DNA of 64,000 nt from positions 310,001 to 374,000 of the forward strand of contig DAOKYU010000002.1 of NCBI GenBank assembly GCA_035325995.1, written 5' to 3'. The notes beneath the pieces were generated by a model. It was not told the origin of the DNA. It saw only the letters and a program-made list of their open reading frames with translations, and did not search any database. Positions 34,473 to 42,296 of this stretch are shown in pieces. The stretch comes from Thermodesulfobacteriota bacterium. Its GTDB lineage: Bacteria; Desulfobacterota_D; UBA1144; Nemesobacterales; UBA2774. Within the stretch, counting starts at the first letter, position 1. Each line of letters opens with the position of its first letter. A program made the translations under genes and the position numbers.

Positions 34473-35345
34473 CTATTCCGATTTGCCGGTTCCGGCCGGG
34501 ACGATGCGTATCTCGTAGAGCTTCGGCCACAGCTTGCCTGTGACGAAGAGCCTTTTCCTGCCGGGGTCGTATGCTATGCCGTTGAGTACGTCCTCGCCTC
34601 CCTTTCTGTCCTTTTCGGGAAGTATGCCCGAGAGGTCTATCCACCCCTTCACGCGGCCGGTCCCGGGATCGACCCTCGCGATCCTGTCGCTCCCCCAGAT
34701 GTTGGCGAATATCTCGCCTTCGACGAATTCGAGCTCGTTGAGGCTCTTCACCGGGCCGTTCTCGCCGTAGACCTCGAGCTTGCCGGTCTCCTTGAGCGTG
34801 GCCGGGTCGAGATACCTGAGCACGTCCGTGCCGTCGCTCATTATGAGGCTCCTCCCGTCGTACGTGAGCCCCCAGCCCTCGCCGGGGTAGGTGAAGGTTT
34901 CGAGGAGCTCGAACGTGTGCTTGTCGTAGACGAAGCCCTTCTGCGAGCGCCAGGTGAGCTGGATTATCTTGTCGCCCGCCATGGCCGCGCCTTCGCCGAA
35001 GTAAACGCCCGGGAGGTTTCGAATTCTGAGGACTTCGCCGGTTTCGAGGTCTACCTTTCTCAGCGAAGACTGCCCGCGCCGGCCCGTGCTTTCGTAGAGG
35101 ACGCCGTCTTCGAGAAGGAGGCCCTGTGTGAAGGCCGAAGGGTCGTGGGGATAGGAGGCTACGACCTCGTAGCCGTAGGCGGGGACCCCCGGGGCCTCGC
35201 CCTTTGCCGGCGCGCCGGGCGCGGGGTGTCCCGCGAGAAGGACGAGGAGGGCAAGGAGGTGTACGGGTATGAGGATTTTCCCGGCCGGGCGCCGGTGAGC
35301 GCGGCGTGTATCTCTTTCGGAATATGCGGGACTCGTATATTGCAC
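34473..35345 (-). CDS. Glutamine (glutaminyl-peptide) cyclotransferase
   Basis: 290 residues starting from a GTG at 35345; no ATG occurs before the propeller. A hydrophobic segment (KILIPVHLLALLVLLAG) acts as signal, so it is periplasmic. The five-bladed propeller of plant/bacterial-type glutaminyl cyclase is seen in HDPSAFTQGLLLEDGVLYESTGRRGQSSLRKVDL, EGWGLTYDGRSLIMSDGT, LNELEFVEGEIFANIWGSDRIARVDP and LNGIAYDP-RKRLFVTGKLWPKLYEI. It converts N-terminal Gln to pyroglutamate. It is divergent from the outer-membrane gene at 35516, so the metal operator between them could affect both. Confidence 0.92.
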   Translation of the reverse strand: MQYTSPAYSERDTRRAHRRPAGKILIPVHLLALLVLLAGHPAPGAPAKGEAPGVPAYGYEVVASYPHDPSAFTQGLLLEDGVLYESTGRRGQSSLRKVDLETGEVLRIRNLPGVYFGEGAAMAGDKIIQLTWRSQKGFVYDKHTFELLETFTYPGEGWGLTYDGRSLIMSDGTDVLRYLDPATLKETGKLEVYGENGPVKSLNELEFVEGEIFANIWGSDRIARVDPGTGRVKGWIDLSGILPEKDRKGGEDVLNGIAYDPGRKRLFVTGKLWPKLYEIRIVPAGTGKSE

Positions 35346-35402
35346 AGGCTAATATACTAGCCGGTTTTGCCGCGGATTTCCCGTGATTTCATTTTCTCCC
35401 TC

Positions 35403-35446
35403 TTGACATAATGCTCGCCTTATTATAATTTTAGACGAGTCTAAAA
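35403..35446 (+). promoter_or_regulatory. Promoter with DtxR/MntR-type operator (outer-membrane gene)
   Basis: TTGACA (35403-35408), 15 bases, TATAAT (35424-35429), directly followed by the perfect palindrome TTTTAGACGAGTCTAAAA (35429-35446). The arms match the operator in front of the DtxR-family gene 1 kb downstream (TTTTAGA-N4-YCTAAAA). A repressor here would block the -10/start site. Confidence 0.7.
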
Positions 35447-35515
35447 ATAAAGTTGCTGTGTGAAGATAATATTTTGAGCTAGTTCTCGTTAGAAGCACGG
35501 CGGGGGAGAGAAAAA

Positions 35516-36361
35516 ATGAATTGTAGTAAAAATAACAAGGGGGGCGGCAGGCCATGGCGCGTGCCGGGAGCGGGCGGCTCCCGGTGCGTTTCAGCCGGAA
35601 GGGCGCTTGCCGTTCCGGCGCTGCTGTTGATGCAGCTCCTGGGTTTTGCGCCCGAGGCGGAGGCCCTGGGCGGGGTATCTAATTCGAAGGTTACCGTCCT
35701 CAGCGCGGATACGGTTCCGAGGGGGGTCGTCGAGCTCGAGCCCTACTTCTCGGCGGAATTCGCGGACGACAGGGATAACACGAGAAAGTACGGCGGGGGG
35801 CTCAGGATAACCCCGGGCATTACGGATTTTCTGGAAGCGGGGGTCAGCATAAATTTTTTCAACGTGGAGGATTCGGACCTCATTCGGGCCGAGAACGATT
35901 TCGGGCACATAGATTCGGGTCTCAAGCTGAGGCTCATCGACGAGGGCGCGGGGAGCCCGTTTTCGCTCGCCTACGTCGCGGGCGTTACGTTCCCGGTGGA
36001 TAAGGGGGCGGAATGGGTCGTCGAGCCCGCGGGGCTCGTCCTGACGAAGAACTTCACGGACAGATTTTCTCTCGACGCGGATCTCGTTGTCGGCCTCATC
36101 GAGGGGGGGTCGTGGAGCCTCGCCGCGAATACGGGGCTCGGCTATTACGTGACTCCCTGGCTCCAGGCGGTCGTTGAAGGGGCGTACGCCTTCGAGGGCG
36201 CGGACGGCGGGGGCGACGTTTCGATAATAAACGTTACGGGCGGTTTTACGGCCAACGCGGCCGAGTGGCTGACCGTGATCGTCGGCGTGACGCCGGATAT
36301 TTACGTGAAGAACGACGACAGGCTGGTCGTCCTCACGGCGGCGTTTACGTTCGCCTTCTGA
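35516..36361 (+). CDS. Outer-membrane barrel-like protein, probable metal-regulon member
   Basis: 281 residues from the ATG at 35516 with GGGGGAGAG upstream. A signal peptide ends near AEA (about 45). The mature part opens with KVTVLSADTVPRGVVELEPYFSAEF and continues as alternating strands (GGGLRITPGITDFLEAGVSINFF, SGLKLRLIDEG, FSLAYVAGVTFP, NTGLGYYVTPWLQAVVEGAYAF), ending on Phe (LTAAFTFAF), a classical outer-membrane C-terminus. It resembles phenol-degradation-MetA/transporter-type barrels. Its promoter has the same operator as the downstream metal regulator, suggesting passage of Mn, Fe or Zn across the outer membrane. Confidence 0.75.
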   Translation: MNCSKNNKGGGRPWRVPGAGGSRCVSAGRALAVPALLLMQLLGFAPEAEALGGVSNSKVTVLSADTVPRGVVELEPYFSAEFADDRDNTRKYGGGLRITPGITDFLEAGVSINFFNVEDSDLIRAENDFGHIDSGLKLRLIDEGAGSPFSLAYVAGVTFPVDKGAEWVVEPAGLVLTKNFTDRFSLDADLVVGLIEGGSWSLAANTGLGYYVTPWLQAVVEGAYAFEGADGGGDVSIINVTGGFTANAAEWLTVIVGVTPDIYVKNDDRLVVLTAAFTFAF

Positions 36362-36373
36362 CGGGTTTCGGGC

Positions 36374-36422
36374 TTGACAGTATGGGCTCGCGGCAATAAA
36401 ATATTTTTAGATATACCTAAAA
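36374..36422 (+). promoter_or_regulatory. Promoter with DtxR/MntR-type operator (metal ABC operon)
   Basis: TTGACA (36374-36379), 17 bases, TAAAAT (36397-36402), then TTTTAGATATACCTAAAA (36405-36422), an inverted repeat extended by T and A on either side. It implies autoregulation of the operon by its first gene. Confidence 0.75.
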
Positions 36423-36442
36423 ACTACTTTAGGAGCCGGTAA

Positions 36443-37120
36443 ATGTATACGGAATCGATTGAAGATTACCTTAAGGCTATATACGAGATACAGAAGGAAA
36501 GGGGGAAGGTCTCGACGAATGCCCTGTCCGAGAAGCTCGGGGTCGCACCGGCGTCGGTGACGAGCATGATAAAGAAACTTTCCGAGAAAAAGCTGATTAC
36601 GCACAAGCGTTACCAGGGTGTGATGCTCACGAGCGCGGGGCAGAAGATAGCACTCGAAGTGATAAGGCACCACAGGCTGGTGGAGCTCTACCTCGCCGAG
36701 GCGCTCGGGGTGCCGTGGGACAAGGTGCACGACGAGGCCGAAAAGTGGGAGCATATACTGTCGGAGGACCTGGAGGACAGGATGGACGCCGTGCTCGGAT
36801 ACCCGACGAGGGACCCGCACGGCTCGCCGATACCGAGCAGGGACGGGACTCTCGTCGAGCTCGATTCCATACCGCTCGCCGACCTCGGCCCGGGGCAGTC
36901 GGGCGTGGTGGCCGAGGTGAGCGACCACGATCCGAGCCTCCTGAGATACGTTGGCGGCATGGGGCTTTATCCTCACACGAGCGTCAAGGTCGTTTCGGTC
37001 GAGCCTTTCAGGGGGCCGATAACCGTGAAGGTCGGGGACGAGAAGCACGTACTCGGGGCGGAGGCGGCGCAGTATGTTTTCATCACGGACATAAAAGGAA
37101 AAAAGCAGGGGGATTCGTAA
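36443..37120 (+). CDS. DtxR/MntR-family metalloregulator
   Basis: 225 residues; AGGAG sits eight bases before the ATG. The winged helix is at residues 1-65 (ESIEDYLKAIYEIQKERGKVSTNALSEKLGVAPASVTSMIKKLSEKKLI), the dimer/metal domain has HHRLVELYLAEALG, HDEAEKWEHILS and LGYPTRDPHGSPIP, and an SH3-like FeoA domain ends the protein (LADLGPGQSGVVAEVSD...LYPHTSVKVVSV). The H-H-x-x-x-E and E-x2-E-H ligands are the usual metal sites. Metal choice (Mn, Fe or Zn) cannot be read with certainty. First gene of an operon with a complete ABC importer; two matching palindromes in the window are its likely operators. Confidence 0.9.
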   Translation: MYTESIEDYLKAIYEIQKERGKVSTNALSEKLGVAPASVTSMIKKLSEKKLITHKRYQGVMLTSAGQKIALEVIRHHRLVELYLAEALGVPWDKVHDEAEKWEHILSEDLEDRMDAVLGYPTRDPHGSPIPSRDGTLVELDSIPLADLGPGQSGVVAEVSDHDPSLLRYVGGMGLYPHTSVKVVSVEPFRGPITVKVGDEKHVLGAEAAQYVFITDIKGKKQGDS

Positions 37121-37121
37121 A

Positions 37122-38081
37122 ATGGAATTCAGGTCGTTATTGACGATTTTCGCATTGACGCTGGGATTTGTTGCAACAGGACTTGCCGGATGCTCGTCGG
37201 ATAAGGCGGGGAAAGAAAAGCGGACAGGGGTGATGGACGTAGTCGCTACGACGGGGATGATCGCCGACACCGCGAGGGTGGTCGGCGGGGATCACGTGAA
37301 GGTGACGGGGCTCATGGGCCCGGGGGTGGACCCGCACCTCTACAAGGCGAGCGCCGGGGACGTGGAGACTCTCTCCCGCGCGGACATCATCCTCTATAAC
37401 GGGCTTCACCTGGAAGGGAAGATGTCGGAGGTGTTCGAGCAGATGGAAAAGCGCGGCATAAGGACCGTCGCCGTTACGGACAGTATAAACAGGGGAGCTC
37501 TCATCTCTCCGCCCGAATTCGGGGGGAATTACGACCCGCACGTATGGTTCGACGTTTCGCTCTGGATGAAGGCCGTCGAGGTCGTGAGGGACAGCCTCTC
37601 CGAGGCCGATCCCGAGAATGCGGACGCCTACGGGGCCAATGCCGCGGCCTATCTCGCAGAGCTCGGGGAGCTCGACGAATATGTGAAGACGAAGGCCGCA
37701 CAGGTGCCCGAGAGCAAGAGGGTGCTGATCACGGCCCACGACGCGTTCAACTATTTCGGGCGGGCGTACGGGTTCGAGGTGAGGGGGCTTCAGGGCATAA
37801 GCACCGCGTCGGAGGCCGGGACGGCGGACGTGCAGGCCCTGGCCACGTTCATCGTCGAGAGGAAGATACCGGTGATATTCGTCGAGAGCTCCGTTCCTCC
37901 GAAGTACATAGAGGCCGTGCAGGCGGCCGCCGGGGCAAGGGGGTTTAACGTGAAGGTCGGCGGCTCCCTCTATTCGGACGCCCTCGGGAACCCGGGGTCG
38001 ACCGCGGGCACGTACGCAGGCATGGTTCGCGAGAACATAGACACGATTACGGGCGCCCTTATGGACGGGGGGCAGTCCTGA
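37122..38081 (+). CDS. Metal ABC transporter substrate-binding lipoprotein (cluster A-I, TroA/MntC-like)
   Basis: 319 residues starting one base after the regulator's stop. The signal peptide ends in GLAGC. Ligand segments typical of the family are PHLYK, DPHVWFDVSLW, TAHDAFNYFGRAYG and SLYSDALG, giving His-His-His/Asp-type coordination. There is no His-rich loop of the ZnuA type, which favours Mn or Fe over Zn. It binds the metal in the periplasm and delivers it to the permeases encoded downstream. Confidence 0.9.
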   Translation: MEFRSLLTIFALTLGFVATGLAGCSSDKAGKEKRTGVMDVVATTGMIADTARVVGGDHVKVTGLMGPGVDPHLYKASAGDVETLSRADIILYNGLHLEGKMSEVFEQMEKRGIRTVAVTDSINRGALISPPEFGGNYDPHVWFDVSLWMKAVEVVRDSLSEADPENADAYGANAAAYLAELGELDEYVKTKAAQVPESKRVLITAHDAFNYFGRAYGFEVRGLQGISTASEAGTADVQALATFIVERKIPVIFVESSVPPKYIEAVQAAAGARGFNVKVGGSLYSDALGNPGSTAGTYAGMVRENIDTITGALMDGGQS

Positions 38082-38104
38082 GCGGGGGAAGGACGGACGA
38101 GACT

Positions 38105-38881
38105 ATGCCTAACGCGATAGAAGTCGAGGACCTTACCGTTGCATACGGCGAGAAGCCGGTCCTGTGGGACGTCGATCTCACGGTGCCGAGGGGGGTTTTG
38201 ATGGCCGTCGTCGGCCCGAACGGCGCGGGGAAGACGACGCTTATAAAGTCTATTCTGAACCTCGTCGGGAAGGCCGCCGGGCAGGTGCTGATTTACGGGA
38301 AACCGTATCCGGAGGTGCGGCGCCTCGTGGCGTACGTCCCGCAGAGGGGGAGCGTCGACTGGGACTTTCCCACGAGCGTCGAGGACGTCGTGATGATGGG
38401 GCGTTACGGCGCGCTCGGGTGGTTCAGGAGGCCGGGCGCGAGGGAGCGCGGGCTCGCCGCCGCGGCCCTCGAAAAGGTGGGCATGACCCGGTTCGCCGGG
38501 CGGCAGATAAGCCAGCTTTCGGGCGGGCAGCAGCAGAGGGTGTTCCTCGCGCGCGCTCTCGTACAGGACGCGGACGTCTATCTCATGGACGAGCCGTTTC
38601 AGGGGGTAGACGCGACGACCGAGAGGGCTATAGTGGCGCTTCTCCAGGATCTGCGCGCAGCGGGGAAGACGGTCGTCGTCGTGCATCACGACCTGCAGAC
38701 GGTACCCGAGTATTTCGACTGGGCGACGCTGCTTAACGTCCGGCTCATAGCGAGCGGCCCGGTCGAGCGGGCCTTTACCGACGAGAACCTCCGGCTTACC
38801 TACGGCGGGCACGTATCTTTCATTCGCCGCCCGGCGGACGCCAACGGAGACACCGGAAAGACGGGGGAAAGGGGGCTTTAG
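38105..38881 (+). CDS. Metal ABC transporter ATP-binding protein
   Basis: 258 residues with Walker A GPNGAGKTTL (about 37-46), Q-loop VPQRGSVDWDFP (the W-D-FP phrase is characteristic of Mn/Zn/Fe importers), signature LSGGQQQR, Walker B VYLMDEPF and switch His in VVVHHDLQT. It energises the two permeases encoded next; its stop codon is followed immediately by the first permease's GTG. Confidence 0.93.
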   Translation: MPNAIEVEDLTVAYGEKPVLWDVDLTVPRGVLMAVVGPNGAGKTTLIKSILNLVGKAAGQVLIYGKPYPEVRRLVAYVPQRGSVDWDFPTSVEDVVMMGRYGALGWFRRPGARERGLAAAALEKVGMTRFAGRQISQLSGGQQQRVFLARALVQDADVYLMDEPFQGVDATTERAIVALLQDLRAAGKTVVVVHHDLQTVPEYFDWATLLNVRLIASGPVERAFTDENLRLTYGGHVSFIRRPADANGDTGKTGERGL

Positions 38882-40027
38882 GTGGATTTCCCCGGCATAT
38901 TCTCGGACCTCCTTTTCGATTATACGCTGAGGACGGTCGCGCTCGGCTCCGCCGTGCTGGGCGTAGTCAGCGGCGCGCTCGGGACTTACGCCGTACTCAG
39001 AAAGCAGAGCCTTTTAGGGGACGCCATGTCCCACGCCGCGCTTCCGGGCATAGCGTTCGCGTTTCTCCTTACGGGGAGCAAGATACCGCTGGTCCTTATA
39101 GTCGGCGCGGCGCTCGCGGGATGGGCCGCCACCCTGTTTATAATGAGCATAGTCTCTACGACGCGGGTGAAGTATGACTCGGCCCTCGGCATGGTGCTGT
39201 CCGTATTCTTCGGCGCGGGCCTGGTGCTCCTTACCTTGATACAAAAGCGCCCGGACGCGACGCAGGCGGGGCTCGACAAATTCCTCTTCGGGCAGGCCGC
39301 CGCGCTCCTCGGGCGGGACGTCGTGACGATGGCGATACTGGGCGGGCTCTCGCTTCTGGCTGTCGGCGCATTCTGGAAGGAGTTCAAGCTCCTGTCTTTC
39401 GACCCGGAGTTCGCCTCCACACTAGGCTTTCCGATAAGGGCGCTGGACATACTGCTCACCACGCTGATAGTTTTAGCCATCGTCATTGGGCTTCAGACGG
39501 TGGGCGTCGTCCTCATGAGCGCGATGATCGTAGCACCGGGCGCGTCCGCGAGGCAGTGGACGGACAGGCTCGGCGTGATGATAGCGCTCTCGGCGCTCTT
39601 CGGAGCTATGGCCGGCGTTACGGGGGCCGTCATCAGCGCGAGCGTGCCGAGGCTGCCGACGGGGCCGACCATAGTCGTGTCCGTGAGCGTGATAGTGATA
39701 GTCTCCATTCTTTTCGCTCCCCGGCGCGGGATACTCTGGAGCAAGCTCAGTGACAGGCGGCGGAGGGGGCGGCTCAGGCTGGAAGCGATCCTGGAAGACC
39801 TTTACATACTCGCGAGGGAGCACGACGACCGGGGGCACGCGCATTCGGTGTCGGTGCTGAGGCTCATGAGCGCGGGGAAGGGCGGGGTCGAGAACAGCCT
39901 TCGAATACTCCGCGAGCGCGGGCTCGTCCGCCCCGCCGGAAAGGGCGAATGGGCGCTTACCCCGGCGGGCGTGACGGAGGCCCAGAGGATAGCGGAGACG
40001 AGGAGGGGGCATACGGATGAGCGCTGA
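38882..40027 (+). CDS. Metal ABC transporter permease with C-terminal winged-helix domain, 1
   Basis: 381 residues starting with GTG directly after the ATPase stop. Eight or nine helices of the ABC-3 family run to about residue 285 (LGDAMSHAALPGIAFAFLLTG, GVVLMSAMIVAPGASARQW). The C-terminal ~95 residues are a cytoplasmic winged-helix-like domain (LRLEAILEDLYILAREHD, VSVLRLMSAGKGGVENSLRILRERGLVRPAGKGEWALTPAGVTEAQRI) resembling the DNA-binding half of DtxR-type proteins. Such tails occur in some Mn/Fe permeases; their role is unclear. Forms a heterodimer with the next gene's product. Confidence 0.9.
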   Translation: MDFPGIFSDLLFDYTLRTVALGSAVLGVVSGALGTYAVLRKQSLLGDAMSHAALPGIAFAFLLTGSKIPLVLIVGAALAGWAATLFIMSIVSTTRVKYDSALGMVLSVFFGAGLVLLTLIQKRPDATQAGLDKFLFGQAAALLGRDVVTMAILGGLSLLAVGAFWKEFKLLSFDPEFASTLGFPIRALDILLTTLIVLAIVIGLQTVGVVLMSAMIVAPGASARQWTDRLGVMIALSALFGAMAGVTGAVISASVPRLPTGPTIVVSVSVIVIVSILFAPRRGILWSKLSDRRRRGRLRLEAILEDLYILAREHDDRGHAHSVSVLRLMSAGKGGVENSLRILRERGLVRPAGKGEWALTPAGVTEAQRIAETRRGHTDER

Positions 40028-41135
40028 GCAGATGGATATCCAGATAATCGCCGCGCTGACCGCGGCGGCGTGCGCGATACCCGGGGTCTTCCTGGTCCTA
40101 AGGCGCATGGCCATGATGAGCGACGCCATAAGCCACTCGATACTGCTCGGTATCGTGCTCGCGTTCTTCGCCGCGGGGAGCGTATCCTCGCCGCTTCTCA
40201 TAGTCGGCGCGGCGCTCAGCGGGGTGCTGACGGTGAGCCTGGTCGAGGTCCTTGCAAAGACCGGGCTCGTCAAGGAGGACGCCGCCATAGGGCTCGTATT
40301 CCCGCTCCTTTTCAGCGTCGGCGTCATACTCATAGCGCGTTACACGTGGAGCATTCACCTGGACGTGGATGCGGTCCTGCTCGGCGAGCTGGCGTTCGCC
40401 CCTTTCAACAGGCTCATCGTCGGCGGGGTGGATATCGGGCCGAGGTCGATGTACGTCATGGGGACGATTCTCGCCCTGAACCTCGCGTTCATACTGCTGA
40501 TGTATAAGGAGCTGAAGCTCGCGACGTTCGACGCGGGGCTTGCAGCGGCGCTGGGCTTCGCCCCGGGGCTGATACATTATCTACTCATGGGGCTCGTTTC
40601 CGTGACGGCCGTGGGGGCGTTCGACGCCGTGGGCTCCATACTCGTCGTGGCGCTCATGATAGCGCCCCCGGCCGCTGCGTATCTCCTTACCGACAGGCTA
40701 TCGCGGATGCTCGGGCTGAGCGTCCTGATAGGCGTCGTTTCGGCGATTGCCGGATTCTGGTTCGCCATGCTGATCGACGCCAGCATAGCCGGGTCGATGG
40801 CGTCGGCCGCGGGGGCCCTTTTCCTGCTCGTTTTCCTCTTCGCCCCGGAGAGGGGGCTGATCGCGGTTTACTCGCGGAAGTCGTACCAGAAGCGGGACTT
40901 TGCGGGAAGGATGCTCGTCATACACCTCCTCAACCACGAAGGGACGCCCGAGGAGGAGCGCGAATCGGAAATCTCGCACCTCGAAGAGAGCCTCGGCTGG
41001 AAAGGGGATTTCGCCCGGAGCGCCGTCGTCTATTCGGTGAAAAAAGGACTCGTCACGGACAGCGGCGGAAGGCTTTCGCTTACCGAGAAGGGCAGGGAAT
41101 TCGCGGGCAGGTCGCTTACGGAGTTTACAGCCTGA
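40017..41135 (+). CDS. Metal ABC transporter permease with C-terminal winged-helix domain, 2
   Basis: 372 residues; its ATG overlaps the first permease by 11 bases. The ABC-3 helices include IPGVFLVLRRMAMMSDAISHSILLGIVLAFF and GSILVVALMIAPPAAAYLL. A C-terminal domain (FAGRMLVIHLLNHEGTP, LGWKGDFARSAVVYSVKKGLVTDSGGRLSLTEKGREFA) again looks like a winged helix ending in the L-T-x-x-G phrase of DtxR/MarR wings. Two permeases, both with such a tail, make one transporter. Last gene of the operon, convergent with a TPR gene 7 bases away. Confidence 0.9.
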   Translation: MSAEQMDIQIIAALTAAACAIPGVFLVLRRMAMMSDAISHSILLGIVLAFFAAGSVSSPLLIVGAALSGVLTVSLVEVLAKTGLVKEDAAIGLVFPLLFSVGVILIARYTWSIHLDVDAVLLGELAFAPFNRLIVGGVDIGPRSMYVMGTILALNLAFILLMYKELKLATFDAGLAAALGFAPGLIHYLLMGLVSVTAVGAFDAVGSILVVALMIAPPAAAYLLTDRLSRMLGLSVLIGVVSAIAGFWFAMLIDASIAGSMASAAGALFLLVFLFAPERGLIAVYSRKSYQKRDFAGRMLVIHLLNHEGTPEEERESEISHLEESLGWKGDFARSAVVYSVKKGLVTDSGGRLSLTEKGREFAGRSLTEFTA

Positions 41136-41142
41136 GACGGGG

Positions 41143-42000
41143 TTATTCGGAGAGCTCTTTTTTCTTCATGAGCTGGAGTATGAGGCTCATGAGGATTACG
41201 CCCTTGGCGCCGTCGTCGTCTTCCTTCAAGGACTGGATGTAGTCCATGTTGTCCTTTACGGATTCGTCGTCGGGCGAGATGCTGAGGGCCGCGCGGAGGA
41301 CGTCGAGGGCCTCGTCGTACCACCCCTTTTCGGCGAGGGACAGCGCGAGGGCGTTGTAGGCGGGGATGAATTCGGGGGATATGGATATGACCTCCCTGAA
41401 TTTGGCCGCCGACTCGTCTATCCATCCGAAATCGAAGTAGCAGTTGCCTATGGAAAGGTGCGCCCAGGTGTCTGACGGGCAGAACTCGACGTGTTTCCTG
41501 AATTCGGAAAGGGCCTCTTTCGTCCACCCCATGTCGAAGAAGCAGAGCCCCGTCTGGTAGTGGATTTCGTCGTTGATGTAGTCGACCTCGGTGCATGAGG
41601 CGGCGCATTCCTGGAAATACCTGAGCGCGTCCTCGTAGAGGCCGACGGAGCGGTACGTGAGCGCCATGTGCCACTTGGCTATGACGTAGTCCGGGTCGAG
41701 CTCGAGCGCCTCGTGGTACGACCTTATCGACTCGTCGTGCATGCCCATGCGGGCGAGCGTGATGCCGAGCTGGGTCCAGATATAAGGGTCTTCGGGGTTG
41801 AGCTCAAGGGCCTTCCTGAAATAGTAGACGGAAGCGTGGAACTCCTCCATCGCGTCGTATGTGAGCGCGAAGGAGAGATAAACATCGGGATCCTCGGGCG
41901 CGATCTTGATGGCTTTGGTGAGCTCTTTAAGCGCGTCCTCGAATCGTCCGGCTTCCTTGTAATCGTCGGCTTTATTTAAAAGCCTGTCCAACCTTCCCAT
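41143..42000 (-). CDS. TPR-repeat protein
   Basis: 285 residues made almost wholly of 34-residue tetratricopeptide repeats (about seven). Examples are GRFEDALKELTKAIKIAPEDP, HASVYYFRKALELNPEDP, DESIRSYHEALELDPDY and YDEALDVLRAALSISPDDE. No signal peptide is seen, so a cytoplasmic scaffold is likely. ATG at 42000. Partners unknown. Divergent from priA with 296 bases between, in which nothing beyond promoters is expected. Confidence 0.88.
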   Translation of the reverse strand: MGRLDRLLNKADDYKEAGRFEDALKELTKAIKIAPEDPDVYLSFALTYDAMEEFHASVYYFRKALELNPEDPYIWTQLGITLARMGMHDESIRSYHEALELDPDYVIAKWHMALTYRSVGLYEDALRYFQECAASCTEVDYINDEIHYQTGLCFFDMGWTKEALSEFRKHVEFCPSDTWAHLSIGNCYFDFGWIDESAAKFREVISISPEFIPAYNALALSLAEKGWYDEALDVLRAALSISPDDESVKDNMDYIQSLKEDDDGAKGVILMSLILQLMKKKELSE

Positions 42001-42296
42001 TCAATGCACCGTTAGGTTCGCCTGAACCTTGATGGTAAAGCATATTAGCTACGGGGGGTGTTGTCAACCTCCGGGGCGGTTTATCGTTCAGATTCTATCG
42101 AAATGGGCCGGTGGCGCGGGGAAACCGGTATAAGATGTAATTAATAATAGAAATATGCTGTGTCCGCGGGGCGCTGTTCCGGCGATTCCGGGGGCCCGGA
42201 CGGCGGCGGGCGGGAGGGGGGTGCAAGAGGTGAAAGCGCCCGGGGCCCGGGCTTATTGCGCCCGTCCGGGAAAACCATTAGACTCACGGGAATACG

